Source: Coptodactyla brooksi
Lineage: Eukaryota > Arthropoda > Insecta > Coleoptera > Scarabaeidae
Direction of reading: 5' to 3'
Assembly (NCBI GenBank): GCA_033557675.1
Contig: JAWQRM010000188.1
Location: 1 to 27,046 of the forward strand
Length of the DNA stretch: 27,046 bases
The first letter of the stretch is position 1. Each line of letters opens with the position of its first letter. A program made the translations under genes and the position numbers. Below the pieces are notes generated by a model, which saw only the letters and a list, made by a program, of their open reading frames with translations, was not told the origin of the DNA and searched no databases. This document shows positions 1 to 8,452 of this stretch, piece after piece.

Positions 1-30
1 ATATATATATATATATATGTATATATTAAT
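1..30. repeat. (AT)n microsatellite at window edge
   Basis: Nearly pure alternating AT with one GT interruption. It probably continues beyond the left edge of the window. Confidence 0.9.
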
Positions 31-885
31 GAATATTGGTGGGCGAACAAAAATAAATTATATGTTAATTGTATATTCATAAAAAGGCGAAGACTAAAAA
101 TCGAAATTTTCATATTGTGAAAAAAACTATACGTGAGGGAATTTTTCGGTTATTTTTTCTGAAATCAGCGTCCAAAAATACATTAGAAACAACAGCAGAG
201 CTTTTTATTTAAGCGAATATTCCGCTGAAAATTTTCAGCTTCTTCAGAGCTACAAAAGCACATGTTCAAATAGTACAAATACCACTTACTGTAATAAGTG
301 GTCTACCTGATCACAAAAGTGTAATTAGCGCAATCAATTATCAAAAATATATTAAAATTTACTGAATCAATGAATAAAACTAACAATGATGGACAAGGAT
401 GGACAACTACTTTTAATCAGTTAAAGAAGTATATTTTGTAAAAATGTGTATATTTTGTAAATATTATTTTAATATTGTTACTATTGTTATAGCGAATATT
501 ATTCGTTTTTATATGTTTTCTATATTATTGCTAAATTCGAAATGCGAATAATCTTGATTACGAACGCCACTGAGAAATTGCAAACGAACCTTAACAGGTT
601 ATAAAGCTGCCATCGTAAAACAGGTTGTAAAATCATTGGGTTGTATTTGCTGACTACATAAGTTCAATCACGTTTATCGCAGTTTCTTCAACCTGATGAC
701 CAACCGCAACATGAGGAAAAAATTAATAAATAAAGTCTATGTCCAAAATTTCTTTGTTTTCTACAAAGTGGGAAATTTTAAAATGGAACTATAAGGTCCG
801 GACTTAAGCATGTTGTTGTCTTGTCCAAAAGTACTCAGTTCTATAAAAAAGAACTGGCCTTCTTTAGACGTTAGGTTATTAATAG
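31..885. other. AT-rich stretch without recognisable gene
   Basis: No protein similarity is visible in any frame until about 886. A perfect 16-bp palindrome, GCTGAAAATTTTCAGC, lies at 224-239. The right part may be decayed upstream sequence of the Penelope-like element that becomes readable at 886, but I cannot show this. Confidence 0.5.
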
Positions 886-1842
886 CAACTTTATTTCGCT
901 TTTGACACAAAAAGGGCCAATGTTGATGAATTTTTGGATGAATTATATTCATGATTCCCTACTGCAAAATTTACAAATGAAATAGAGAACAACGAGACAT
1001 TACCATTTCTAGACACTGTAGTCACTAGAAACAATATTAGATTAGATACTGGCGATTCCTCTCATTATGTAAAGCAAAAAATGCTAATTTACATTTTTAC
1101 CACCGTTTAAAGTAAACTTTCCACTTAATTAGGTTAAGTGTAACAAGGAGAGGGACCGTATCAGAAACATAGCTACTAACAACAAATATGATAAAAAATT
1201 AATAGATAAGTTAGTTAACCGCTGTAATTTTAAGAAAGGCTTGGAGAATATCACGTTTTTCGAATAAGAACAGCATGCTCTAAAATATGTTTCGTTGCTT
1301 TTCTCTAAATTCACGAGACGTCTTCCAAAAATTTTTAATCAAGTAGACATAAAAGTAGCTTTTCGGTCGAATAACACTTTAAAAACACTGTTATGTAATC
1401 CAAAACATAAAGTAAATATGTTGGAAGAAAGCGGTATTTATGAATAAGTTGCGTGGATTGCGAGAAAAAGTATATTGGGCAAACAAGAAGGTCCTTACAA
1501 ACAGGGTATAAAGAGCATGTGGCTCACTTAAGCTATGGGCGCTTAGAAAAATCGATCATAGCCGAACAGGCTTGTAACAATAATTATAGAATTAGTGTAG
1601 AAAGCGTGAGATTACTTAAAAGTTATCCAACAATAGATTCTTGGATGAATTTGAGAGCTTAGTGGTCATTAAATGCAAAAATACAATTAATAAAGATACC
1701 GTTAAGTCCACTGTACAACTTAATAGACAAACAAGTGTAAATACGGGAAGGAACACGGGTAATAGTTCAGAAAGAAACCCTCTAGAAACAAAAATGCACT
1801 TAATGGTTTCGATAGGTCACGTAGCTCACAGTAGAGGATGAC
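886..1842 (+). pseudogene. Penelope-like retroelement, RT C-terminus plus GIY-YIG endonuclease (broken)
   Basis: Relic of a Penelope-like element polyprotein (reverse transcriptase followed by a GIY-YIG endonuclease). Reading frame by frame: 892-1110 gives the region after the RT active site, with 'NVDEFLDELYS', one stop at 952, then 'FTNEIENNETLPFLDTVVTR', a hallmark of this family. 1160-1260 gives 'NNKYDKKLIDKLVNR'. 1301-1444 gives 'FRSNNTLKTLL' and 'ESGIYE'. After a frameshift near 1445, 1450-1662 gives 'CVDCEKKYIGQTRRSL', then 'YKEH' and 'SIIAE', the GIY-YIG nuclease core. A further frame change near 1640 continues into 'DEFESLVVIKCKN'. At least three frame changes and several stops make it inactive. 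The catalytic YVDD box, expected just upstream, is not recognisable. The order of RT end, linker and GIY-YIG is diagnostic, so I am confident of the family. The 5' part is missing or unreadable. Confidence 0.88.
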
Positions 1843-1950
1843 ATCTGGTCACCAGCCCTCAGTATATAATAGAACGAACAATATCTTTCGTCCTTGTTTC
1901 CTGGTGCTCCCGAAGATGCCGACCTGGTCGGCGAAATGCGCATCAAGCAA
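1790..1950 (+). repeat. 3' terminal region of Penelope-like element (shared with second copy)
   Basis: About 150 bp directly downstream of the GIY-YIG relic. It aligns with the minus strand of 8205-8040, downstream of the second Penelope-like copy. Shared blocks include 'ATGCACTT', 'CACAGTAG'/'AGACAGTAG' and 'AGTATA..AATAGAACG'. In both copies the region runs into a hammerhead-like core, as expected for the terminal repeats of these elements. Confidence 0.75.
1905..1949 (+). ncRNA. Hammerhead ribozyme relic (type I, Penelope-associated)
   Basis: The order of parts matches a minimal hammerhead. CCGAAGA at 1910-1916 stands where CUGANGA is expected (U4 is C). Stem II is a perfect hairpin, GCCGAC (1918-1923) with GTCGGC (1927-1932). 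GAAA follows at 1933-1936. A very short stem III, ATGC/GCAT, lies at 1936-1943, and the cleavage-site UC at 1943-1944. Stem I is TGCT (1905-1908) pairing with AGCA (1946-1949), with one mismatch next to the core. Penelope-like elements are known to carry such motifs in their terminal repeats. The changed U4 should reduce or abolish self-cleavage. Confidence 0.72.
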
Positions 1951-2150
1951 TTAATTTATTGTTTTGGTGAATTAGTAACCAGTGATTAACTTAATATATA
2001 GGTATACAAAGGCAATAGGTCACATTAAAATTGAACTTTCGAAACAATACGTTTGGATAAGTGCTATTGAGACAGTGCACATAATATGGTGCAATATTGT
2101 CGAAATACTAGTTGGAATAATTTCTTAATTTTTATTGAAACAAGTAAATT
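1951..2150. other. Short unannotated spacer
   Basis: AT-rich sequence between the Penelope-like end and the tRNA-derived fragment. I see no feature in it. Confidence 0.5.
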
Positions 2151-2216
2151 AACCCCGAGCAGGATTCAAACCGGCAACCTTCTGCTTTCATGACAGGTGC
2201 CCTAATCATCTGAGTC
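2151..2216 (-). repeat. tRNA-derived sequence (SINE head or tRNA pseudogene)
   Basis: The minus strand carries a tRNA-like pol III promoter pair. The A-box-like part is 'CTCAGATGATTAGGGC' (2200-2215) and the B box is GGTTTGAATCC (2162-2172). An anticodon-arm-like stem (CTGT/GCAG around a 7-nt loop) lies between them, and the T-arm GCCGG/CCTGC pairs with one mismatch. The expected 7-bp acceptor stem does not form (TCGGGGT on the 3' side has no partner), so this is not a functional tRNA. It is most likely a SINE head or old tRNA pseudogene. Confidence 0.55.
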
Positions 2217-2225
2217 TAGAATACG

Positions 2226-2272
2226 TTTTTAAACGTATTATACGTCTAGTATACGTATAATACGTTTAAAAA
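2226..2272. repeat. Perfect 20-bp inverted repeat (hairpin)
   Basis: The arms at 2226-2245 and 2253-2272 are exact reverse complements, separated by 7 nt (ctagtat). They begin about 10 bp beyond the tRNA-derived fragment. Confidence 0.9.
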
Positions 2273-3213
2273 TATTAGTTACGTGTTTTTTCCTATTCTT
2301 CGTAGACTACCGCCCGCGAAGTTACGGGGTTACTATATACCCTCTTTCCGTAAGAATAACATGGTAAAACTGTTAGGTATTTAGAAAATACTTCGAATTT
2401 ATTATGGGCGATTTAGGGCTGGTTGGGGTTAACTACCCTAATAAAAATTCCTTCTTTCGCGGGTGTTACTTGCTGATTTTGACGAAATTTAAGACAGTTT
2501 TTGTTTTCGGCATGACGTAAAAACCTTTGAAGGGATTTATAAGGGTTGGAAATTAGGGGTAGAAAGTACATTTTAGAAAGTACATGTGTACAAAATTTGT
2601 AAATATTGTGGTTTTCCATAAAATTTAACCAAAAGTGAAAAAGCTATAAAAGGCAAACAAAAGACAACTTTAAAATGTACCGAGGTATCACCTCTCTTCT
2701 TTATAGATTTCACCCTTTGTCTTCGGTAACTTTCTTTTCAGTCCTTTTGCTTTGTTTCAGAAAATCCTTATCAGGTTTTTTATTTCTCGCGTATCAATAC
2801 TTTCAATAAAGTTAAATCAGAGTTTTTGAGCACACATTGTATTGAGGTTTTTGATCGATCGAAATTTCACGCTTTCATGAGCTATTATAGCTTCTGGTTA
2901 TAGCTTCTTCTCCAGTTTTGGTGTAGTGGTGATAGTTATCACCATTAAATGTTAAACAATTGTTTAACAATTTATAATAATGTTGTGGGCAAAACCGTAC
3001 TTCAAATTTTTCGATTCTAACGATACAATTTACAAATTGTACACTTGGCAACAGAGTAAATTTTAAAACGATTTCCAAATCAACAATAACATAAGCATTG
3101 CTCTCATTATAATGGAACATCTTTGGGAGGTCTCTTAAAACTTGATAACTCCTTTGGATTCCATTACCTTGAATTTTTCACAATATACCAAATAAAATAA
3201 TAAAAATAAAGGC
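2273..3213. other. Unassigned AT-rich region with palindrome
   Basis: No recognisable protein or RNA. A perfect 20-bp palindrome (TGTTAAACAATTGTTTAACA) lies at 2950-2969. The block around 2405-2580 looks like repetitive DNA by composition, but I cannot name a family. Confidence 0.5.
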
Positions 3214-3247
3214 ACATATGTCAATGTTAATTAACATTGACATATGT
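3214..3247. repeat. Perfect 34-bp palindrome without spacer
   Basis: The 17-bp arms ACATATGTCAATGTTAA (3214-3230) and their exact reverse complement (3231-3247) meet at TTAA with no spacer. They can form a perfect cruciform or hairpin. Confidence 0.95.
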
Positions 3248-4550
3248 TCTTAATTATTGTATAATTCGAGGAATCTATTTATCATTTCAAAGTTCGATAT
3301 TACATTCAAAGTTAGTACATACGTATTAGATTTATATAGCATCAATGTACCGTACCAGATATCATGTGTAGGGGTATTAAGGCTACGGGAGCCCAGATGT
3401 GTGCCGCTTCCAGAAAATAACAAAGTAGGTTTTCACGGTAATCGACTCATTTAAGGGTGGGACTTGTACTTTGCCGAAGCGATACAAGATAATAATAACG
3501 CATTAGCAGGCGTATTAGCTGCGCCTTTATAAATCCGGCGGCTATTAGAAAATTACAGCGGTCAGCTTCGAGCGATTCACTTAACCCGCCCATCGATATG
3601 CCATTAACATTCGCATCGTTAGGGGAATACACTCATTCTCAATTACAAAAGTGGAATTTTTTTCACCGGATCATGAAAAATGACCCCCAAGTAAGTAATT
3701 CCGCCACAAGTAAGGCGTATACGGTAAATCGTCCTCTTAACACAGCTGTGTCCCATTTCCCTGGGTACCGTGCGAAGACGGCTTCGATAACTGGTCAACA
3801 ACAATCGTGCCATACTCCATACACACATAAAACAGAGTCGTGTCTGTTTTAAATTAACCGTTCCTAGGAAAGCTGGAAGTTATCTTGTGAGCAAATGCAA
3901 TCTATTGTATTTAACAACGACTACTTGTCGACACAACGAGCAATATCACCAAATACCTCGTAAATTTCACTACCATATAATCCTATAAAGGGGTACATCT
4001 CACTTTATGTGCCACACATAATAGATCAATAAGGTAAACACCAGCAGTTTATCATTATTAAATAAGCATTTGTTTCACATTGTCGGGTAAATTGCTAACT
4101 TGATGAATATTACGCTTTCATCAATCTGGGTAGTAATTAAAGCTTTAGAACTAAAACTGTCGATCACAGCTTATTTATTGCAATATAAACATTAAATCTG
4201 GGCTCATTCAAGAGACATCATTCAGAATTTAGCTTTAACATTTTAGTGTGTATGTCAAATTAAGCATTTACAGAAGCAAATTTCAAATTTATTAACAATA
4301 TATACTACTTTGCCTGTCAATTGCATATTTCCCTCCTCATTCATTTTGTTTTAAAACAGTGTTTTAGTTTTTTTCATTTCCTAATTTACCCACATTCATA
4401 ATTTATTATTCATTTTGATTCTCTAGTATCATAAAATCTTGCAGTTATTCCCAATGTCTTCTGACAATGTGATAAGGGTCTTAAAATGTTTACAGCATTT
4501 TGTAAATCTGAATTTTTATCGCAACGCTTTTTACTGATCGCATTTAACAA
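3248..4550. other. Unassigned region, no gene seen
   Basis: Short open frames (up to 84 codons) show no family resemblance or conserved motif. Base composition at 3360-3850 is somewhat less AT-rich than its surroundings. The sequence from 4300 to 4550 may include the decayed 3' end of the adjacent piggyBac element. I found no convincing terminal repeat or TTAA target duplication. Confidence 0.45.
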
Positions 4551-5930
4551 CTAAACAACATTAAATAAACTCAAATCATCAACTTCTCGTTCTGGAAGAA
4601 TGGAAATGTACAAATAAATTTGAAATAAAATATAAAAACGGGGTGCTTTTAGACAAGCTTCTGAAAATGAATTGCTATGGATTATCAAGAACAGCTCGAA
4701 ATTAATATATTGTGATTTTATTACAGTACATAAACGCAAATAACGATGAAAAGGAATCTTATTATTCTTGTGCAGAAGGTCCTTATTCCAATCTGAATTT
4801 ATTTCTCTCCATAACACAAATGCAGTATAAGCACTAATATCAAGTACATTGTAGAACAAAATAATAGCCCATCGATTAGTTTTTCTTTTGCAAGTATACG
4901 CTACAATACTTGATCTAAAGTATCAACCACCCCTTTGGTAGAGTTATAGTCTAGTATCATTTGTAGCTTCTCATGAGAATAACGTCTTTTATTTCTTTAT
5001 GCACATATGACACAATTATGGTATCCTTAGTAAAATAACAAAAAGAACTATGTATTTCTTTACTTATTGTTATCACGGGAAGCTTGGGTTTATTTTTTCT
5101 AACCGTTCCTAAGATTGTAAGTTTTCTTTTGAGGAGCATTTCACCTAATTTTTTGGACGTGAAAAAATTATCACATGTAACATTTTGCCCCACGACTTCA
5201 TGTGTTAGGTCTAAAACTGCTCGCATGCCTTGATTTTTTCTGGTGCTTCACTCGGACATTTCCCCATATAAACTTGAGCTTTCATGACGTAGGAACTATC
5301 GCTGTCACAAAGAGTCCATATTTTGATACCATATTTTGCTGGCTTGTTGGGAATATAATGCTTAAAAGGACAGCGTCCTCTGAAGCCAACAAGTTGTTCG
5401 TCAACAGTAACATTATCACCTACATTGTACAATTTAGGCATAATTTCTATCCACTTCTCCCAAAAGTCTATTATAGGGGCTAATTTGTCACTTGCTCTCC
5501 TTTGTTGACAATCGACCTTATCGTCAAAACGTAGTACGCGTGATATTCGAGAAAAACCTTTCAATCGCCGCGTGAATTATAAACTCCTCCTGCCAGCAAC
5601 AATAATTCATATATGCTTGTATTGTAATATTATCCAGATCTTCCCAATCACATCTGCACATTCTCAGACCTTTAATATTCCTCATTTTTAACACAATGTT
5701 ATCAAGTGTAGGGTTCACGATAACTTGAAAAGCAGATAAAATATCCCTCACTCTGGATATGGCATACCGAGTTGGATCAGGGGTAATTTTTATTACGTTT
5801 TGGCTAGACGTTTTCCACTTTGGGGGAAAGGTTCTAACATCATCACTGGTATGATTTTCAACCTCTATTTTTAGGCGACAGATAGAAGTCGCCTCGCCAT
5901 TATTTATAATGATGCTTATCTAACATTTTA
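4551..5930 (-). mobile_element. piggyBac-type transposase relic (copy 1)
   Basis: Decayed DDD transposase of the piggyBac superfamily. In order on the minus strand: an N-terminal part from about 5900 ('RTFPPKWKTSS', 'YAISRVRDILSAF'); then 5564-5211 with 'DDKVDCQQRR', 'VTVDEQLVGFRGRCPF' and 'KPAKYGIKIW'. A frameshift follows near 5235. 5226-4957 has 'NVTCDNFFTSKKL' and 'LGTVRKNKPKLP'. A deletion and frame change come next, then 'ILDYNSTKGVVDTLDQVL' near 4960-4905. Finally 4859-4551 carries 'FYNVLDISAYTAFVLW'. The probable catalytic Asp residues survive in VDEQ (5402), CDNFF (5172) and GVVDTLD (4924), but in different frames. No C-terminal cysteine-rich finger is obvious. TTAA-flanked termini were not identified, so the outer limits are approximate. 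Confidence 0.88.
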
Positions 5931-6435
5931 TATAGAGAAACTGAAGTGCGCTGTCAGCGTTCCCTATTTATATGATATATTAGTGTGCACGCACAGACTT
6001 GCCCAGACATGCACAGACTTGCATATTTGACCAGTATGGATGTATAACCTTGTTGGTTACTATATAGTTATAATACACTTATAGTATTCATATAAATAAG
6101 GCTAAAAAATAGATAAAGTGAAGTAAATCTAAATAGTTTTGGGTCATAATAACCCGAGGATTATATATGTAATAATCTTATTTAAAAGATCTAATAATAA
6201 TTTGAAAGAGGATAAAGTTATAGAACCTGAAAATCCGTTTCCTGCGCATAAATGCTATATGCTTGTCGAAGTAATTGATGACCAATATTAACTAACCTGT
6301 TAATTACCTCGCAGGAACTGATATAAATCAGATCAATGTCATACGCTAAGTAGAGGTTGGTATTTAGTACTTTTTGTGGATATTTCGTTGAAGGCTCTGT
6401 GGCTTGGAAAGATTCTTTCACTCCTCTTGTGGAAC
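5931..6435. other. Spacer with short direct repeat
   Basis: No gene seen. The 12-mer GCACAGACTTGC occurs at 5991-6002 and again at 6011-6022. A 67-codon minus-strand open frame (6421-6218) has no recognisable motif. It may be sequence flanking the Tc1 relic. Confidence 0.45.
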
Positions 6436-6439
6436 TTTT

Positions 6440-6760
6440 TATTGAGTTTGTTTGCTACTAATTACACGTTTCTCTTCAGATAATCCCCAATATACTCGAT
6501 CGGATTCAGATTGGGAGATTAGGGTGGGAAATTCAGTTGCTTTGGTACATGGCAACCACTTACGGAGCATATCGGCGGTATGTTTCAGGTATTGATCCTG
6601 CAGGATAATCCAGTGATCCCCCAAATTTAATGAACGGACTATTATATTATCAATGAAAACTAAACCGCGCATTCCAGCCGCAGCTATTGACTCCCAAAAC
6701 ATTCTCTAATTTTAGAGTTGCATTCGGATTTACCTCCGGCATTACTACCGAATAAGGCAA
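6440..6760 (-). pseudogene. Tc1-type transposase fragment
   Basis: Internal fragment of a Tc1-like DDE transposase. The minus strand reads 'NATLKL' near 6725, then 'MFWESIAAAGMRGLVFID', corresponding to the usual VMVWG-(I/M)-AAGVGNLVFID block. 'LQDQYLKHTADMLRKWL' follows, at the place of the second catalytic Asp (QDNDPKHT). After a one-base shift and a stop, 'SPNLNPIEYIGDYLKR' corresponds to the PPQSPDLNPIE block with the third acidic residue. D-to-E spacing is about 32-33 residues across the frameshift, compatible with a DD34E enzyme that lost a residue or two. The N-terminal DNA-binding half is absent. The mariner relic begins only about 40 bp away on the 5' side. Confidence 0.85.
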
Positions 6761-6797
6761 ATTTTTAAACATGTTTGTTTTTCTTTCAAAATTGGCT

Positions 6798-7840
6798 TTA
6801 GTCATCAATATAATCTCCATCAAGAGCAACACAATCATTCCAGCGCGACTTTAACATTTCAATATCACTTCTATAGAACGATTTATCTTTTGCGTCAAAA
6901 TAGGCCTCAGTTTCAGTGATAACCTCTTCATTCAAGCGAAATTCGAGCATTTTTTTGAGGTCTGCGAACAGCCAGTAATCGCTGGGAGCCAAATCTGGAG
7001 AATACGGTGAATGCGGAAGCAATTCGAAGTTAAATTCATGTAGTTTTGCCATTGTTTTGATTGACTTGTGACACGGTGCGTTGTCTTGATGAAACAGCAC
7101 TTTCTTCTTCTTGAAATGGGGCCGTTTTCCGTGATTTCGTCCTTTAAACGTTCCAATAATGCTATACATATAATATTTACTATCGATTGTTTTGCCTTTC
7201 TCAAGGTAGTCGATGAATATTACACCATGCGCATCCCAAAATACCGAAGCAATAACCTTTCCAGCTAATTGTTGTGCTTTCGGGCGCTTTGGACGAGGTT
7301 CGCCAATTCCTGTCCACTCAGATGACGATCGTTTGATTCCGGAGTGAAATGATGGATCCATGTTTCATCCATTGTCACATATCGATGCCAAAATTCCGGT
7401 TTGCTACGATTAAATATAGCCAAACACTGCTCAGAATCATCAACACGTTGTTGTTTTTGGTCACCGGTGAGCAAACGCGGCATCCACTTTGAACAGAGCT
7501 TTCTCATGGACAAATGCTCATGCAATATAAAGCCAACGCGTTCTTTTGATATCTTTACGATGTCAGCTAACTCACGCAACTTCACTTTCGGATCATTCAA
7601 AACGATTTTGAGGATTTTTTTGATGTTTTCTGGTGTTACCGCCTCATTTTGACGTCCGCTAGGTTCTGCATCATCGGTGTCTCTACGACCACGTTTGAAG
7701 TCAGCAAACCAACATTCTATTATTGTTTCTGATGGAGCGGAGTCCCCATAACACTTTTCAAGCCATTGCTTCCCTTGAACGGTATTTTTTCGCATCAAAA
7801 AGCAGTGTAAAATTAAAACACGAAATTGTTTTTGATCCAT
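6798..7840 (-). pseudogene. mariner transposase, irritans-like, one frameshift
   Basis: Almost full-length mariner (cut-and-paste, TA target) transposase. The start ATG at 7840 gives 'MDQKQFRVLILHCFLM'. The helix-turn-helix half includes 'SAPSETIIECWFADFKRG' and 'KISKERVGFILHEHL'. 'VTMDETWIHHFTPESN' carries catalytic Asp 1. A single frameshift near 7330 moves to the second frame: 'GKVIASVFWDAHGVIFIDYL', 'HQDNAPCHKS' (Asp 2) and 'PYSPDLAPSDYWLF' (Asp 3). I count 34 residues between Asp 2 and Asp 3, the D34D signature. It ends 'GDYIDD' and a stop at 6798, about 350 codons, the usual mariner length. Similarity to Himar1-type proteins from memory suggests the irritans subfamily. This is the best preserved transposase in the window and probably one of the younger insertions. 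Confidence 0.95.
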
Positions 7841-7990
7841 TGTTTCGAAAATAACAAAAGCAGCGTCGCTCTTAGAACAATAACTCACAGACTAATGAAC
7901 AGAATGTCATGAAAGTTTGACAGCTGTCTTTTGAAGGTTGGTACTAATTGAACATGAGGTGAATTCAACAAAACTAGCGCCATCTATGTG

Positions 7991-8022
7991 TGAGGCCCGG
8001 GACTTTTCAGCCCATGTGTTAT
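7991..8022 (-). repeat. 5' terminal inverted repeat of the mariner element
   Basis: On the minus strand this reads GGCTGAAAAGTCCCGGGCCT, followed by CACACATAGATGGCGC, typical of the outer end of irritans-type mariners. It lies about 150 bp upstream of the transposase start. A TA (8020-8022 region) at the outer edge fits the target site. The matching TIR at the other end is not visible: mariner 3' untranslated sequence is readable to about 6770 and then Tc1 sequence follows. Confidence 0.75.
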
Positions 8023-8039
8023 AGGGTTATGGATTTTGG

Positions 8040-8205
8040 AGCGCTTGGCTTAGCAACAAAGTTAAACAATATCGGCGTCATCAGAAGCGACGAAAACAAA
8101 TGCTTAAAAAACTGCTCTACGTTCTATTTTTATACTAAAAGGTGGCAACTAGGTATTGTCCTACTGTCTAACGCGGCCAATAGAAACCAGTAAAGTGCAT
8201 TGTTT
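8040..8205 (-). repeat. 3' terminal region of second Penelope-like copy
   Basis: Read on the minus strand, this aligns over about 150 bp with 1790-1920 on the plus strand, including 'AATGCACTT', 'ACAGTAGGACAATACC' and 'AAATAGAACG'. It then enters the hammerhead-like core. It lies downstream of the coding relic at 8452-8345 in the same orientation. Confidence 0.72.
8045..8095 (-). ncRNA. Hammerhead ribozyme relic, 3' half eroded
   Basis: The minus strand has an intact CTGATGA core (8084-8078), preceded by GCTT and followed by CGCC, at the same position relative to the terminal repeat as the motif at 1910. The complementary side of stem II and the GAAA box are degraded; the equivalent place reads GCTAAGCCAAGCGC. 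Alone this would be weak. Homology with the other copy makes it likely that both descend from a ribozyme-bearing terminal repeat. Confidence 0.5.
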
Positions 8206-8344
8206 GTTTCTGGCGAGATTTTTAACCCAATACGGGTATCCCTTATTCATTTTTTTAGTTGACCTTATTTCCTGTTCACTTATATTATGTTGTGAAGAAG
8301 GCTCAACGGTATTGACTCCTTATCGACCCCTGGTCTTTTCTAAA

Positions 8345-8452
8345 CGTGTTTTTTGCATTTAATGATTTCTGAACTTTCGAATGCATCTAAAAATTTATTG
8401 TTGGATGCCTTTTCAAGTAATCTCACGTTTTCTACACTAATTAAGTCCTCCA
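8345..8452 (-). pseudogene. Penelope-like element, C-terminal coding remnant (copy 2)
   Basis: The minus strand reads 'DLISVENVRLLEKASNN', then 'FLDAFESSEIIKCKK', closely matching the C-terminal part of the first copy ('ISVESVRLLKS', 'DEFESLVVIKCKN'). The GIY-YIG core upstream (above 8453) is not recognisable, so this is only the last third of the endonuclease region. The copy is in the opposite orientation to the first. At its 3' end it abuts the mariner terminus at about 8022. Confidence 0.8.

Noticed and set aside
209..248. Minus-strand CTGAAGA followed by a perfect hairpin (GCTGAAAATTTTCAGC) and GGAA
   Set aside because: It resembles a hammerhead core, but GAAA is not exact and no stem I or cleavage site fits. 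Kept only as a palindrome.
693..740. CTGATGA followed by GGAAAAAA, a hammerhead-like start upstream of the Penelope-like relic
   Set aside because: The sequence between the two boxes does not form a stem II, and no stem III or cleavage site follows.
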